Part shown: positions 1 to 9,286 of the stretch, piece after piece
How positions within the stretch are numbered: position 1 is the stretch's first letter
Layout: each line of letters starts with the position of its first letter
From: UBA8529 sp964390565
Lineage (GTDB): Bacteria; Bacteroidota; Bacteroidia; Bacteroidales; Tenuifilaceae
DNA length: 64,000 bases
Direction: 5' to 3'
Assembly (NCBI GenBank): GCA_964390565.1
Contig: CAYMII010000017.1
Span: 10,586-74,585 of the forward strand
The notes under the pieces: model-generated
The model's input: the letters and a program-made list of their open reading frames with translations, nothing else
What the model was told of the DNA's origin: nothing
Databases searched by the model: none
Program-made: the position numbers and the translations under genes

Positions 1-1203
1 TATTATTCCTGATTTACATCCATTGGATGGGAAGTAGAATTCGTCGTTATCGGTAGTATTGGCCGGATATCCTAAGTTCACAACTTTTTGCGCTCCTTCG
101 AGATTTACATAGTATATATCAAATCCACCTAATCCTTCATGCCCTTCGGAACTGAAGAATAGATATTTCTCGTCGGGTGAAAGGAATGGAGTAGATTCGT
201 TATAAGGCGTGTTAATCTCTGAACCCAAGTTTACCGGTGCACCCCAAACGCCTTTCTCATTAACTGTTGCTTTATAGATATCAAATCCCCCAAGGCCACC
301 TTTTCTATCGCTAGTGAAATACATTGTATTCCCATCCTTGCTGAGGCATACATGAGTTTCGTTCGATTTTGTATTTATTGGTTTCTCAAACTTGAGAATT
401 TTTGACCATTTGTTTTTCTCAAATGCAGAAACAAAAATATCGCAGTTTTCAGGATCATCACTAGTGAGGTAAAGAACTTTACCATCATCGGATAGGAATG
501 AGGTTAAAAGGTATTTATCACCAAGTTGGGTGGTTATTTTTTTTGGAGCAGTCCAGCTATCATTTACTTTGTTAGAAATAAAAATGTCATTACTAAGCTT
601 GCCAATAGTTGTAAAGGCTAGTGTATTTCCATCACCCGAAAGAACAGCATTAACATTAGGAAGATCATTATTGATAATATTACCTAAATTAACCGTATTG
701 ACGCTTACAGAATCTTTTAAAAAGTCATTAGCGTTTTTACAATTGGCAATGTTGATATCAACGAGCCCGATTAGTTCATCCTTAGGATCTAATAGTTCTT
801 TATACTTTTGATAGTTTTCGATTGCCTTATCGTATTGCTGATTAATCCTATAAAGTTCTGCAAGTAAAAATATGCTTAGAAGGGGTGCTTTTGTTTCTTT
901 TAAAGATGATTCATTGTAATCGGGGGATGCATCCTCAGCTGCTTCTTGAAGATAGTTTAATGCTTCATTCTTTTTATCATCGGTATTTAGATAGCAATAG
1001 CCAATTCTAAATTTAATATTAGCATTATCGGGGGTGATTTTTAAGGCTTTTTGGAATGTTTCAGCTGCTTTATCGAACTGTTTCTCAAACATAAAGTTCT
1101 CTGCATCCATCTGATACATGAACATCTTATTCCAATCCTGCGAGAAAATAGAATTGGTGACAAAAAACAAACAGATTAAAACTATTAATCTGAATTCGCG
1201 CAT
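1..1203 (-). CDS. TPR / PD40 beta-propeller envelope protein, C-terminus beyond window
   Basis: The reading frame is open for 401 codons from an ATG at 1203 to the left edge, so the protein is partial at its C-terminus. It starts with a secretion signal (basic MREFR, then a hydrophobic stretch ending near FSQ). TPR-like helices follow at about residues 25-150, with motifs such as FDKAAETFQKAL and YDKAIENYQKY. From about residue 165 come PD40/WD40-like propeller repeats (SKDGNTMYFTSDRKGGLGGFDIY and similar, with two GLGGFDIY copies). In Bacteroidetes this order often ends in an OmpA-type peptidoglycan-binding domain, as in PorE-like proteins. That end is not visible, so the specific role is unknown. 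Likely periplasmic or outer-membrane associated. Confidence 0.85.
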   Translation of the reverse strand, partial: MREFRLIVLICLFFVTNSIFSQDWNKMFMYQMDAENFMFEKQFDKAAETFQKALKITPDNANIKFRIGYCYLNTDDKKNEALNYLQEAAEDASPDYNESSLKETKAPLLSIFLLAELYRINQQYDKAIENYQKYKELLDPKDELIGLVDINIANCKNANDFLKDSVSVNTVNLGNIINNDLPNVNAVLSGDGNTLAFTTIGKLSNDIFISNKVNDSWTAPKKITTQLGDKYLLTSFLSDDGKVLYLTSDDPENCDIFVSAFEKNKWSKILKFEKPINTKSNETHVCLSKDGNTMYFTSDRKGGLGGFDIYKATVNEKGVWGAPVNLGSEINTPYNESTPFLSPDEKYLFFSSEGHEGLGGFDIYYVNLEGAQKVVNLGYPANTTDNDEFYFPSNGCKSGII

Positions 1204-1219
1204 TTTATTAGTTTTTTTA

Positions 1220-1227
1220 CAAATATA
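1220..1227 (-). promoter_or_regulatory. Bacteroidetes -7 element (TATATTTG)
   Basis: Read on the minus strand this is TATATTTG, matching the Bacteroidetes -7 consensus TAnnTTTG, 17 bases before the ATG at 1203. I see no clear -33 TTTG at the usual distance. Confidence 0.45.
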
Positions 1228-1368
1228 ATACGATTTGGCTGCTGTTTATGTTTCTGTTGACTAATGTATTAAAAAGTATTGTAAAAAGATGTTGATAAAC
1301 TGATGAATCTTTATGATGAATTGATAATTTATTTATCTGAACAAATAACACGGCTAATTTGCTTTCGT

Positions 1369-2496
1369 TTATACAAGCGATTTTTGGAAGATTCTGTACT
1401 TTTTGTAAACAACACCTCCCATTTTCTCCATTTCGGCTCGAACCTTAACATTATCCTCAAGTTCAAGGTGGCTATCGATGTATTTTAGACCTGCCTTTTT
1501 TGCTTCCTCGAGAATTCTTACACCCATTAACGTATCAATTCCTTTATTTCGATAGTGCTCCTGAATTGCCACTAAAAGGAGATTAAGTTGCTTGGTGCGT
1601 TTTTGTGATTTGAAAATTTGAAATATCCCGAAGGGAAGTATATGCCCTTTGCACTTTCTAATGCCGTCGCTTATATCGGGCATTGCAATAATAAAAGCAA
1701 TTACATCTTTATAGCCATTTACAACCACCTTAATAAATCGTGGATCAAGGATAGGAAGGTAACGAGTTGCAAACTCCTTCATCTCCTGATCATCAAGAGG
1801 GGCAAATCCATAAATATCTTTAAATGTTTCGTTTACAAGGCTGAGGACTGGCCTGATATAAGGTTTGATTTGCTTACGTTTTGAGAAATTAATAACGTTC
1901 AAATCCTTATTATTTCTGAATGTTCTTTCCAGAATACGGTTATAAAATTCTGGAATTGTATCTGGAACATTGAGTTTATATACAACAAGATCTATTTCCT
2001 TGCTATAACCAGCGCTCTCAACATGTTCAGGCAGGTAGGGGAAATTGCAATTCGATGCGATTACATTCGGCTCATTAAAACCTTCAATTAGGAACCCTTG
2101 TGGATCTTTATCAGTGAATCCAAATGGTCCGACAATTTTATCAGTCCCTTTTAGCTTTGCCCATTTCTCAACTTCGGCCAAAAGTGCTTTTGTGACATCT
2201 AAATCATTGTAAGTTTCAAGAAAGCAGAATCTAGCGTGGTTAACATTTTTTGATAGGTTATATAGATGATTTATTATCCCCATTACTCGCCCAACAACTT
2301 CGTTGTTTTGGCTAGCAAGTAGCATGATTGTATCGCTGTGATTGAATAATCGATTCTTTTTTGGATTAAAAAACACCCATTCATCTATATAAATTGGAGG
2401 TACCCAATTACTATGATTTTTATGAATTTTTGCTGGAATGTGAATGAAATTTTTGAGATCTTTTTTTGATGAAACGGGATAGATTTTAATATCCAT
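1369..2496 (-). CDS. GNAT-like N-acetyltransferase family protein (YghO-like)
   Basis: A 375-residue protein with the architecture of the large GNAT-like proteins common in Bacteroidetes. An N-terminal region (FIHIPAKIHKNHSNWVPPIYIDEWVFFNPKKN) is followed by VVGRVMGIINHLYN, which resembles acetyl-CoA-binding beta strands, then GPFGFTDKDPQGFLIEGF. The C-terminal half has a second fold segment with YRNKGIDTLMGVRILEEAKKAG, like the GNAT Q/RxxGxG/A loop. There is no signal peptide. It begins 12 bases after the stop of the upstream histidine-kinase gene, so the two are probably cotranscribed. The acceptor substrate is unknown. Confidence 0.7.
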   Translation of the reverse strand: MDIKIYPVSSKKDLKNFIHIPAKIHKNHSNWVPPIYIDEWVFFNPKKNRLFNHSDTIMLLASQNNEVVGRVMGIINHLYNLSKNVNHARFCFLETYNDLDVTKALLAEVEKWAKLKGTDKIVGPFGFTDKDPQGFLIEGFNEPNVIASNCNFPYLPEHVESAGYSKEIDLVVYKLNVPDTIPEFYNRILERTFRNNKDLNVINFSKRKQIKPYIRPVLSLVNETFKDIYGFAPLDDQEMKEFATRYLPILDPRFIKVVVNGYKDVIAFIIAMPDISDGIRKCKGHILPFGIFQIFKSQKRTKQLNLLLVAIQEHYRNKGIDTLMGVRILEEAKKAGLKYIDSHLELEDNVKVRAEMEKMGGVVYKKYRIFQKSLV

Positions 2497-2508
2497 TATT
2501 AAAAGAAT

Positions 2509-5253
2509 TTAAATTTTAGGAACTGTAAATTTAAATTCACTACCAATACCAACCTCACTTTCTACCCAAATTTTACCACCAAGTTGTTCAACAAATTCCT
2601 TACATATCATTAACCCAAGACCTGAGCCCTTTTCATTTGCTGTTCCGTTGGTGGTAATATTCTCATTATCAGTAAAAAGTTTTGAAAGTATGTCTTTGCC
2701 AATACCAACACCGCTATCAGAAACTGTAATTTCAATTTGATTATTTATAGATATAGCATAAATAGCAATTTTTCCATTTGGTTTACTAAACTTGATAGCA
2801 TTCGAAATTAGGTTACGTAGAACTATCTCGAGCATGTTTTTATCAGCGAAAACTATATAATCCTCAGTTTGAAAGAAACTGATGGAAATGTTCTTAATTT
2901 TTGCAGTTACTCTAAGCTGTTCTATGGTTTCTTGAACAATCGAAAGCAGATCTATATGTTCTGGTTTGTACTCGATATGACCCATTTGGGTGTTTGCCCA
3001 CACAAGAAGATTGTCGATAAGGCTAAGTGTACTTTTAGCCGAAAGGTTTATTTGTCCGATGAATTCATCAATTTTATCATCGGTGTAGTTATGGAGGTTA
3101 TTAATTAATAGTTCAGAAAATCCAATAATGCTATTGAAAGGACTTTTTAAGTCGTGAGCAATAATTGAGAATAGTTTGTCTTTGGTAGAATTCAGCGATT
3201 TTAACTGGTTATTAAGTTGCAATAATGCATCTTCAGTTGTTTTTCGTTCAGTAATGTTTCTTACAATATGAACTGCCCCAGCATAGTTATTTTCAGAATC
3301 AAAGATTGGATCAACTGTTATATCAAACCATCTATTGTCGAGTTTTATTTCTATACTCTCTCTTTTAAGGGATTTGCGCATTTTGTTGATTGGACAATCA
3401 AACAATGGATTAATAGCATTATGTACAACCTCCCAGCAATGTTTGCCAATCAGGTTTTCACCATGATTTGGAAAGAGAGTTGCCATCACTTGATTGCAAC
3501 GTATAATTCTTTGGTCTTTATCAAGTAAGCAAACACCATCCTGTACTGTGTCGAATGTAATTTGCCATTGATTTGCAGCTTGAAATAGTTTGGCTTCGAT
3601 TTGTTTTCGTTCAGTTATATCGCGAGCTTCCACAAATATTGCTCTTTTGCCTTTAACAAAAGTAGGTTTTGTATGTATCTCTACAGGAAACTCTTTACTA
3701 TCCTTTGTGCAATGAATCCATTCAAAATGTATTTCTTCTTTTATGGCATTATTTACCTTTTCGCTTACTTTCTCTTTAAAGTTAAGTGGAGCTAAGTCCA
3801 TAGGTGTCATCTGAAGAAACTCAACTAAATTGTATTTATATCTTTTTATAGCAACTTCATTTGCATCGATAAATTGCCCTTTATCATTTAAAAGGAAAAG
3901 AGCATCTGGGCTGATATTGAATAGTAATCTAAACTGACTCTCACTTTCGATTAAAGCCTCTTTTGCAAGTTTACTTTCCGTAATATCTCGAATTAGGATA
4001 TGCCTTGCAACACGATTATTATAAAAAACGGTATGGGCAACAAGATCAATATATATTACCTCTCCATTCTTTTTGATATTGCGCCAAGTTCCTGTTGGGT
4101 TGTTTGTTCTCCTCGTTTTTTCAATATCTTTCATCACTTCATCAAGATCTTCCTTTAAATGAATATCTAAAATCGACATTCCTAAGAATTCTTCTTTGGT
4201 ATAGCCATAATAATCAATAATTGCATTATTTACTTGAAGAATTCCTAGCGTTTCGAGATCATAAATGAACATTGGTTGAGGATGATGTTCAAACATATAC
4301 CTATATCGTTCTTCGCTTTCGCGAAGAGCCTCTTCTGTTCTTTTACTCTTAATAATATCCCATGCGTATTGCGATAGTTGTGTTAATGAATTAATATCGC
4401 TTTCATCATAATCTGTTTTTTTGTTTCCTACACCTAGAATTGCAACGATGTTATTCCCTTCAAAAATTGGGAGAACTAATTCTCTTATAATCTTGGCATG
4501 ACCTTCAGGTAATCCTTTTCTGTTTGGAAGACTCAAATAATCATTATGAATAACAGGTTTTCGAGTTTGTATGCAATCAGCCCATACACCGGCAAGATCA
4601 ACGGAATAATGAGATCCTTGTCCTTCGGCAGTACACATCTTTTGTAATGTGTTTGTTGACCACGTTTGAAGGGTTAATGTTATTTGATCTTTATTTAGAA
4701 AATGAAAAAATCCAATATCACTTTGCGTCAATTGCTCTGATTCGTCAATTACAACTTGGATTAAGTCATTTAGGGAATGAGTGAGCGAAAGTTCACTAAT
4801 TGTAAGGCGTGTAAGAAGTATCCTTTCAAATTGTTCCTTTTCTCTATCTTTTTTACTCTTCCTTGAATTTAAGGGGATACCCCACACTTTATCTATTAAT
4901 TGTATAAAGTCGAATGAATTTAATTTTTGTGAAACAGCATAGTCCTCAGCCCCAGTTTTGATCGCCTCAACAGCTCTAATAGTAGAATCATTGTTTGAAA
5001 CAATAATATATCTATGTTTTATCTCTTTACTTTTAACATTTTTTATTAGATCAATCCCATCAATGTAAGGTAAATGCTCAAAAACGATTACATATTGTGG
5101 TTCAATACAATTTTGAAGGTAATTAAGTGTACTTGAACTATTATTTAAGTTTGTAATTTGAAATTTTGAAAGAAGATCAGAGCCATCAATAAGTCTATTG
5201 AATTCAGCGGTACTTGCAACTACAACTATCTCATTTTTTGTATTATCAATCAT
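2509..5253 (-). CDS. Multi-sensor histidine kinase: pseudo-receiver, GAF, three PAS, HisKA, HATPase
   Basis: A 914-residue cytosolic sensor kinase. Residues 1-125 look like a receiver domain, but the phosphoacceptor region reads VIVFEHLPYIDG and lacks the usual Asp, so it is probably a pseudo-receiver. About 145-305 is a GAF domain. Three PAS domains follow at about 320-435, 440-560 and 565-680, each preceded by ESEERYRYMFEH- or ITERK-type linkers. HisKA carries the H-box AHDLKSPFNSIIGF with His700. The HATPase domain ends the protein with NLISNAIKFS, DSGVGIG and GSGLGLMICKEF. No membrane segments are evident. The GNAT-like gene follows 12 bases downstream. The ligand and the cognate regulator are unknown. 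Confidence 0.9.
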   Translation of the reverse strand: MIDNTKNEIVVVASTAEFNRLIDGSDLLSKFQITNLNNSSSTLNYLQNCIEPQYVIVFEHLPYIDGIDLIKNVKSKEIKHRYIIVSNNDSTIRAVEAIKTGAEDYAVSQKLNSFDFIQLIDKVWGIPLNSRKSKKDREKEQFERILLTRLTISELSLTHSLNDLIQVVIDESEQLTQSDIGFFHFLNKDQITLTLQTWSTNTLQKMCTAEGQGSHYSVDLAGVWADCIQTRKPVIHNDYLSLPNRKGLPEGHAKIIRELVLPIFEGNNIVAILGVGNKKTDYDESDINSLTQLSQYAWDIIKSKRTEEALRESEERYRYMFEHHPQPMFIYDLETLGILQVNNAIIDYYGYTKEEFLGMSILDIHLKEDLDEVMKDIEKTRRTNNPTGTWRNIKKNGEVIYIDLVAHTVFYNNRVARHILIRDITESKLAKEALIESESQFRLLFNISPDALFLLNDKGQFIDANEVAIKRYKYNLVEFLQMTPMDLAPLNFKEKVSEKVNNAIKEEIHFEWIHCTKDSKEFPVEIHTKPTFVKGKRAIFVEARDITERKQIEAKLFQAANQWQITFDTVQDGVCLLDKDQRIIRCNQVMATLFPNHGENLIGKHCWEVVHNAINPLFDCPINKMRKSLKRESIEIKLDNRWFDITVDPIFDSENNYAGAVHIVRNITERKTTEDALLQLNNQLKSLNSTKDKLFSIIAHDLKSPFNSIIGFSELLINNLHNYTDDKIDEFIGQINLSAKSTLSLIDNLLVWANTQMGHIEYKPEHIDLLSIVQETIEQLRVTAKIKNISISFFQTEDYIVFADKNMLEIVLRNLISNAIKFSKPNGKIAIYAISINNQIEITVSDSGVGIGKDILSKLFTDNENITTNGTANEKGSGLGLMICKEFVEQLGGKIWVESEVGIGSEFKFTVPKI

Positions 5254-5507
5254 ATTTAGAATGATATTTCAATAAGATTTGTCACTGAAAGGCTCTTTAT
5301 ATCTAATACGAATACAAACAACCATTAGTTCTAATTATTATTTGAAACTCGAATTAAAGGGTATGAAATTAGAAATTAAATAGAGGAATAATGTTTACTC
5401 TCATCAAATTGTTAGTAACTATTTTTCGATGGGAGTTACTGGTTATTAGTCTGTTGAGTTTAAAGGAACGACAGCAGTTATTGGCTTGTTTATATTCTCA
5501 AAAGAAT

Positions 5508-6689
5508 CTATAAGAATTTCAATTTTACCTCTTTTAAAAATTTATCTTGAAGTATATGTGCCATTCGCTTTACAACGGTTCTGCGAATCTCTAGTTCTAC
5601 AGGTAAACTTGGATCTTGATGCGCTATATTGATGCAAGTTCCAATTACGAAGTTAATCTCATCGCTTTCGAGAATCAACTTAACCATTTGATCTGATGGG
5701 CCATTGCCTAGGCTAGTCGTTTCATTGAAACGATTAAGGGTTTCAGTTGCTTTGCTAAGAGTTAAAATACCTTCAGTTACCAAGTCAGCACCATCCATCT
5801 GGCTTACAGGTGGCAAATCGGGGTCGTTGAACTCAAATGTGTCGGTAATATCGAGCTTAAGCTCGCGGGCAATGATATCAACGGTTGTAGCGCCACTTAC
5901 CACTTTTTTTCCGTTAAAATCAGTAAATATTTTGGCAAGCTTTGCATCGTTCTCCTTCTCATATGGAGGACCTGTACAAATTAGCAATTTGCGTGGCTCA
6001 CGGAAGTAAATTGTTGCGCAACTTGCATCATCTTTTGGGTGATAGCCATCGTTAACATACGCCATGTTAACAACCTTTGTACTTAGCTTTCGAGCTGATA
6101 TATCATGCTCGTTTTTTACCATTTTTGCAACAAATTCGCGCGATTCTTCGCCCCAACCAAAAGGATACTCAGGGCTTCCCAATCCTGATTGGGAAATTCC
6201 ATCGCTCCAAAGTATTATTCTATCCTCCTTAGTAGGAGTAAAAGAGCAGTATTTTAGTTCTTTACCAGCGTTTTTATCAGTTTTAAGTATAATGCATTGC
6301 CATTGCATTTCCATTTCTTGTGTTCCTCGCATCACAAAACATTGAGGGTTATCGTACTCAAGAATGCGAGTTTCGCCATTATGCTCAATATCAACGATTG
6401 TGAAAGTTGAATAGCTCATCTTCCGCTCGGAGCAGATTGGGAGCGTATTCATTATTATATCGGCAATGGTATTAAAATCTTTATGTTCCTTTGTAAAGTT
6501 AAGGGCTAGGGTAGAGGTTAGAGTAGCCAAAACATTAGCCTTAACGCCATGTCCCATTCCATCGGAAAGCACAACAATTGTACGTTCTTCGCCCTGAACC
6601 CTTTGGGAGTAGAAAACATCTCCGCAAATTCGCTCACCATCGTAGTTCCGTTGTTGGCAATTAACCTCTATGAAAAAACTATCTGACAT
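5508..6689 (-). CDS. SpoIIE/PP2C-type serine phosphatase linked to sensory hydrogenase
   Basis: A 393-residue protein whose first 230 residues are a SpoIIE-type PP2C phosphatase. The acidic metal-binding motifs are present: CGDVF (Asp24), LSDGMGHG (Asp43), LWSDGISQ and KDDASCATIYF. Such enzymes dephosphorylate Ser/Thr phosphoproteins, typically anti-sigma antagonists. The C-terminal 160 residues (from about KLLICTGPPYEKEND) form a second domain that I do not recognise. The gene lies downstream of the PAS-linked sensory FeFe-hydrogenase on the same strand. Phosphatase-linked sensory hydrogenases are a known arrangement (group C). Inferred role: output of an H2 or redox signal through protein dephosphorylation. 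No kinase or STAS partner is visible in the window. Confidence 0.87.
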   Translation of the reverse strand: MSDSFFIEVNCQQRNYDGERICGDVFYSQRVQGEERTIVVLSDGMGHGVKANVLATLTSTLALNFTKEHKDFNTIADIIMNTLPICSERKMSYSTFTIVDIEHNGETRILEYDNPQCFVMRGTQEMEMQWQCIILKTDKNAGKELKYCSFTPTKEDRIILWSDGISQSGLGSPEYPFGWGEESREFVAKMVKNEHDISARKLSTKVVNMAYVNDGYHPKDDASCATIYFREPRKLLICTGPPYEKENDAKLAKIFTDFNGKKVVSGATTVDIIARELKLDITDTFEFNDPDLPPVSQMDGADLVTEGILTLSKATETLNRFNETTSLGNGPSDQMVKLILESDEINFVIGTCINIAHQDPSLPVELEIRRTVVKRMAHILQDKFLKEVKLKFL

Positions 6690-6770
6690 TAATTTAGTTT
6701 ATCGTTAATCGTAGTTTGTTAATAATTACTTAATACCCGTCATTTCTTACTTTTCATTTCCTCTTATTTT

Positions 6771-6905
6771 TCACCGCAGAGACGCAGAGTACGCGGAGTT
6801 TAAACTTTGCTGACTTCTCTGTTTCTCCCAAATCTTGCCACCCATCTCTCACTTCTCACTTCTCATCTCTCACCTCTTGCTTCTCACCTCTTACTTCTTC
6901 TCATT
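6771..6905 (-). repeat. Dispersed CTCTGCG repeat plus GAGAAGTGAG-type short-period repeat
   Basis: Read on the minus strand, the spacer after the sensory-hydrogenase stop holds purine-rich, roughly 7-8-base-period repeats (GAGAAGTGAG and GAGGTGAGA variants, about 6838-6905, overlapping the 3' end of the gene). Then comes a 30-base element rich in CTCTGCG (6771-6800). A close relative of this element, in the same order and orientation relative to transcription, lies at 15673-15704 after the second sensory hydrogenase. Function unknown. Confidence 0.7.
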
Positions 6906-8762
6906 TCTCTTATCCCCCTCTTTGTAAGCATGGATAATTGAGTTGAGCATCTGTTCGGTTTCAGCGGCACCTTCGCCAAGTAGGAATCCAATTTTTTGAA
7001 CCATTGCAAGGTTTTTATCCACCACATCGGTGATACGTTTAATAACCTCTTCTTTTCGCACCTCTGGTGCGTATAAATCGCGGATTACAGCACCAACAAT
7101 GCTATTCTTTTTAATTGTAAATACCGAAATATTCAAAAGGCTCTCTTTGTAATGAATATCACGATTTAGGATATCGTCGTTATTTTGAATTACATAAGAG
7201 AAAAGGTTGTGAATATTGTATGGCAAAAGGCTCTTAAGGTCAGCACCTACAAGGCCAGGAATGATCTCATTAATTTCAAGTGCATCATCGCCTAAAAGGT
7301 CGATAAAACTTTGGTTACTCTGAAGTATCTTCATCTTTTTATCGATGATAACCACTGCCGAAGGCAGTTTTTTGAGCATAGTTGTAATAGTATCAGATGC
7401 TTCGCGAGCTGTTTCCTGTTCAATGCGTGCTTTTTTCTCCGACTCTTTAAGCGCATCCTGCGTTTTAGCCAGTTTATCATTTGTGGCTCGCAGGGTTTTG
7501 ATGTATTCCTGCCTATTCTTAAGCGTAAAGTTGAGGCACATGTCGGTATTGGCTAAGCCAGATGCAACGGCAGTTGCAAAATCGCGACACGATAGGTATC
7601 CACAAGCTTCGCAGCCAGAATCTTTCTCGATAAACTCTTTGTCTATTACTTTTAAAACTTCTTGTATTTTCTCTTCTGGTGGTGCTGGGAGCCTTTGGTC
7701 GTTAATGGTGAATGATCTTGTGTAATCAAGGTTTTCGAACTTAGCAAGATGCTTCTCCCAAGTAGGACGATTGAATGTTTTAAGCCTTTTATTGGCGTAG
7801 TTTACAACCATTGTGCGGCGGATAAATTTTTTCCCGCCCTTTGATGTACCTGGGCCCATTAAGCAACCCTCGCAGAAAAATAGGTTGAAATGACGATTAA
7901 TTAGCTCTGCACTCGTTTCAAACTGTTCAACCGCTTCAAGCAGATTTGCGGCACCTTCGGTAGTGATAACCTTTCCAACTAAAAGATCTTCACTTATATC
8001 AACTGCTTGTAATAAACCGTTGCTGATTGGGTAAAGCGACCCTTTATAACCAATAGGTTCATCAAATTCAGAGTATTCTAGGTTGCTTTCTTTAATGTTG
8101 AACTCCTCAAACATCTCACGAAGCTCAACATAGGTTAAAACGGAGTCGATTTTTCCATCGCCATTGTAAAGTTTAATCTCATCTTTATGCTGAATACATG
8201 GGCCAATGGCAACAACTTTAGTGTCCTCGCCATAAAGATCGTGAACAGCTTTTGCTGTTGCAACCATAGGCGAAACAATGGGGGCAAGGTTATTGACAAG
8301 TTCAGGATGAAATTTCTCAACCATAGAAACTACTACAGGACAAGTAGTAGTAAGAAAATATTTGCCTTTAAAATTATCGAATAGTTTCTTGTACTCACGT
8401 GCAATAAGATCAACCCCAAAAGTAACCTCGCAAACGTAGGTAAATCCTAGAGACTTAATCATCTCTACGAATTTTCGGTAATCCGTAATATCAACAAACT
8501 CACCCGAAATACTTGGTGCGCAGATTGCGGCAACCTTTTCTCCTGAACTTAATAAAGCTTTTACCTCTTCTTTGGAAGAATAATATTTTACTGCATTTAC
8601 AGGGCAGATATTAAGACAACTGCCACATCCAATGCATCTATCGGCAATAATTCTAGCATAACTTTGACCCGCTTTCACCTCAATTGCTTTAACTGGACAA
8701 ACCCTAACGCAGGCGTAACAGTTAATGCAGCTCTCTTGATTTATCTCAAATAGTTGCGGCAT
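6891..8762 (-). CDS. hydS: Sensory [FeFe]-hydrogenase (group C) with C-terminal PAS domain
   Basis: A 623-residue putative H2 sensor. Two N-terminal [4Fe-4S] motifs use Cys12/15/18/22 and Cys43/46/49/53. The H-cluster domain follows: L1 is TTTCPVVV (Cys141), L2 is GPCIQHKDE (Cys189) and L3 is CEGCLMGPG (Cys297, Cys300). The proton-shuttling Cys of catalytic enzymes (TSCCPAW) is Thr140 here, and the L2 Lys that contacts the H-cluster is His192. Both fit a slow sensory enzyme. Cys384/387/392/409 form a perfect CX2CX4CX16C cluster motif. A coiled-coil-like linker and a PAS domain (about 465-570) complete it. It lies 20 bases after the [2Fe-2S] ferredoxin gene and upstream of the SpoIIE phosphatase, its likely output. 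Confidence 0.9.
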   Translation of the reverse strand: MPQLFEINQESCINCYACVRVCPVKAIEVKAGQSYARIIADRCIGCGSCLNICPVNAVKYYSSKEEVKALLSSGEKVAAICAPSISGEFVDITDYRKFVEMIKSLGFTYVCEVTFGVDLIAREYKKLFDNFKGKYFLTTTCPVVVSMVEKFHPELVNNLAPIVSPMVATAKAVHDLYGEDTKVVAIGPCIQHKDEIKLYNGDGKIDSVLTYVELREMFEEFNIKESNLEYSEFDEPIGYKGSLYPISNGLLQAVDISEDLLVGKVITTEGAANLLEAVEQFETSAELINRHFNLFFCEGCLMGPGTSKGGKKFIRRTMVVNYANKRLKTFNRPTWEKHLAKFENLDYTRSFTINDQRLPAPPEEKIQEVLKVIDKEFIEKDSGCEACGYLSCRDFATAVASGLANTDMCLNFTLKNRQEYIKTLRATNDKLAKTQDALKESEKKARIEQETAREASDTITTMLKKLPSAVVIIDKKMKILQSNQSFIDLLGDDALEINEIIPGLVGADLKSLLPYNIHNLFSYVIQNNDDILNRDIHYKESLLNISVFTIKKNSIVGAVIRDLYAPEVRKEEVIKRITDVVDKNLAMVQKIGFLLGEGAAETEQMLNSIIHAYKEGDKRNEKK

Positions 8763-8782
8763 TTGTATTTTAATTTGAGTGA

Positions 8783-9034
8783 TTACTGTTTCTTAAAGGT
8801 ACTGTTTAGTATTTCAATAATGTTGAACTCATTAACCCCAGTATGGATGGTGTCGTTAATTTTTACAACAGGTCCTTCGGCGCATCTTCCAAAGCAATGA
8901 CCTCCATGAAAAAAGATTCTATCTTGAAGGTTATTATCTTTAATATACTTATCAATCACCTTGAGGGTTGCCTTGTTGCCACGTGCAAAGCACGAACTCC
9001 CTAAACAAATTACTACTTCAACTTTATTGCTCAT
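8783..9034 (-). CDS. Thioredoxin-like [2Fe-2S] ferredoxin
   Basis: An 83-residue protein with the thioredoxin-like [2Fe-2S] fold found in NuoE C-termini. Cluster ligands are visible as CLGSSC (C-x4-C) near the N-terminus and HCFGRCAEGP (C-x3-C) in the middle. It is the first gene of the minus-strand sensory-hydrogenase operon, 20 bases before hydS. Such small ferredoxins often accompany group C hydrogenases and may exchange electrons with the sensor. The ATG at 9034 is about 23 bases downstream of the predicted transcription start and 10 bases from a Rex-type operator, so it is the likely redox-controlled first gene. Confidence 0.88.
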   Translation of the reverse strand: MSNKVEVVICLGSSCFARGNKATLKVIDKYIKDNNLQDRIFFHGGHCFGRCAEGPVVKINDTIHTGVNEFNIIEILNSTFKKQ

Positions 9035-9044
9035 TCCTAAATAG

Positions 9045-9062
9045 ATGTTAATCCATTAACAA
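9045..9062. promoter_or_regulatory. Rex operator (13/14 match)
   Basis: The sequence ATGTTAATCCATTAACAA matches the Rex consensus TTGTTAANNNNTTAACAA at 13 of 14 fixed positions. It abuts the -7 element at 9064-9071 and covers the predicted transcription start of the minus-strand ferredoxin/hydS operon, the classical position for repression. A rex gene lies 8.3 kb away at 17362. Assignment is by consensus match; binding is not shown. Confidence 0.75.
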
Positions 9063-9063
9063 G

Positions 9064-9071
9064 CAAAGTTA
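9064..9071 (-). promoter_or_regulatory. Bacteroidetes -7 element of ferredoxin/hydS operon (TAACTTTG)
   Basis: On the minus strand this reads TAACTTTG, a full match to TAnnTTTG. Transcription would start near 9057, inside the Rex dyad. A TTG at 9094-9096 is a possible -33 element with a 22-base spacer. Confidence 0.6.
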
Positions 9072-9286
9072 TGAAATTATAATCAATAACGAGCAACAAG
9101 GCGAAATGTTTGATGTTTCATGAAATTCCCTTTTGATGAGGGTTTTACGAATAAAAATAGAATAATAATGATGAAAAATTTTAATAGAACAATAATTGTT
9201 GGCTTTTCGCATTTGTTTTAGTAAATTGTTGCCTATTATTTGGTGGAAAAATTGATGTAATTAATAGATATATAGTACCTTAACTA

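Noticed and set aside
6711..6730. Possible Rex site near TTTGTTAATAATTAC
   Set aside because: Only the left arm TTGTTAA matches; the right arm does not.
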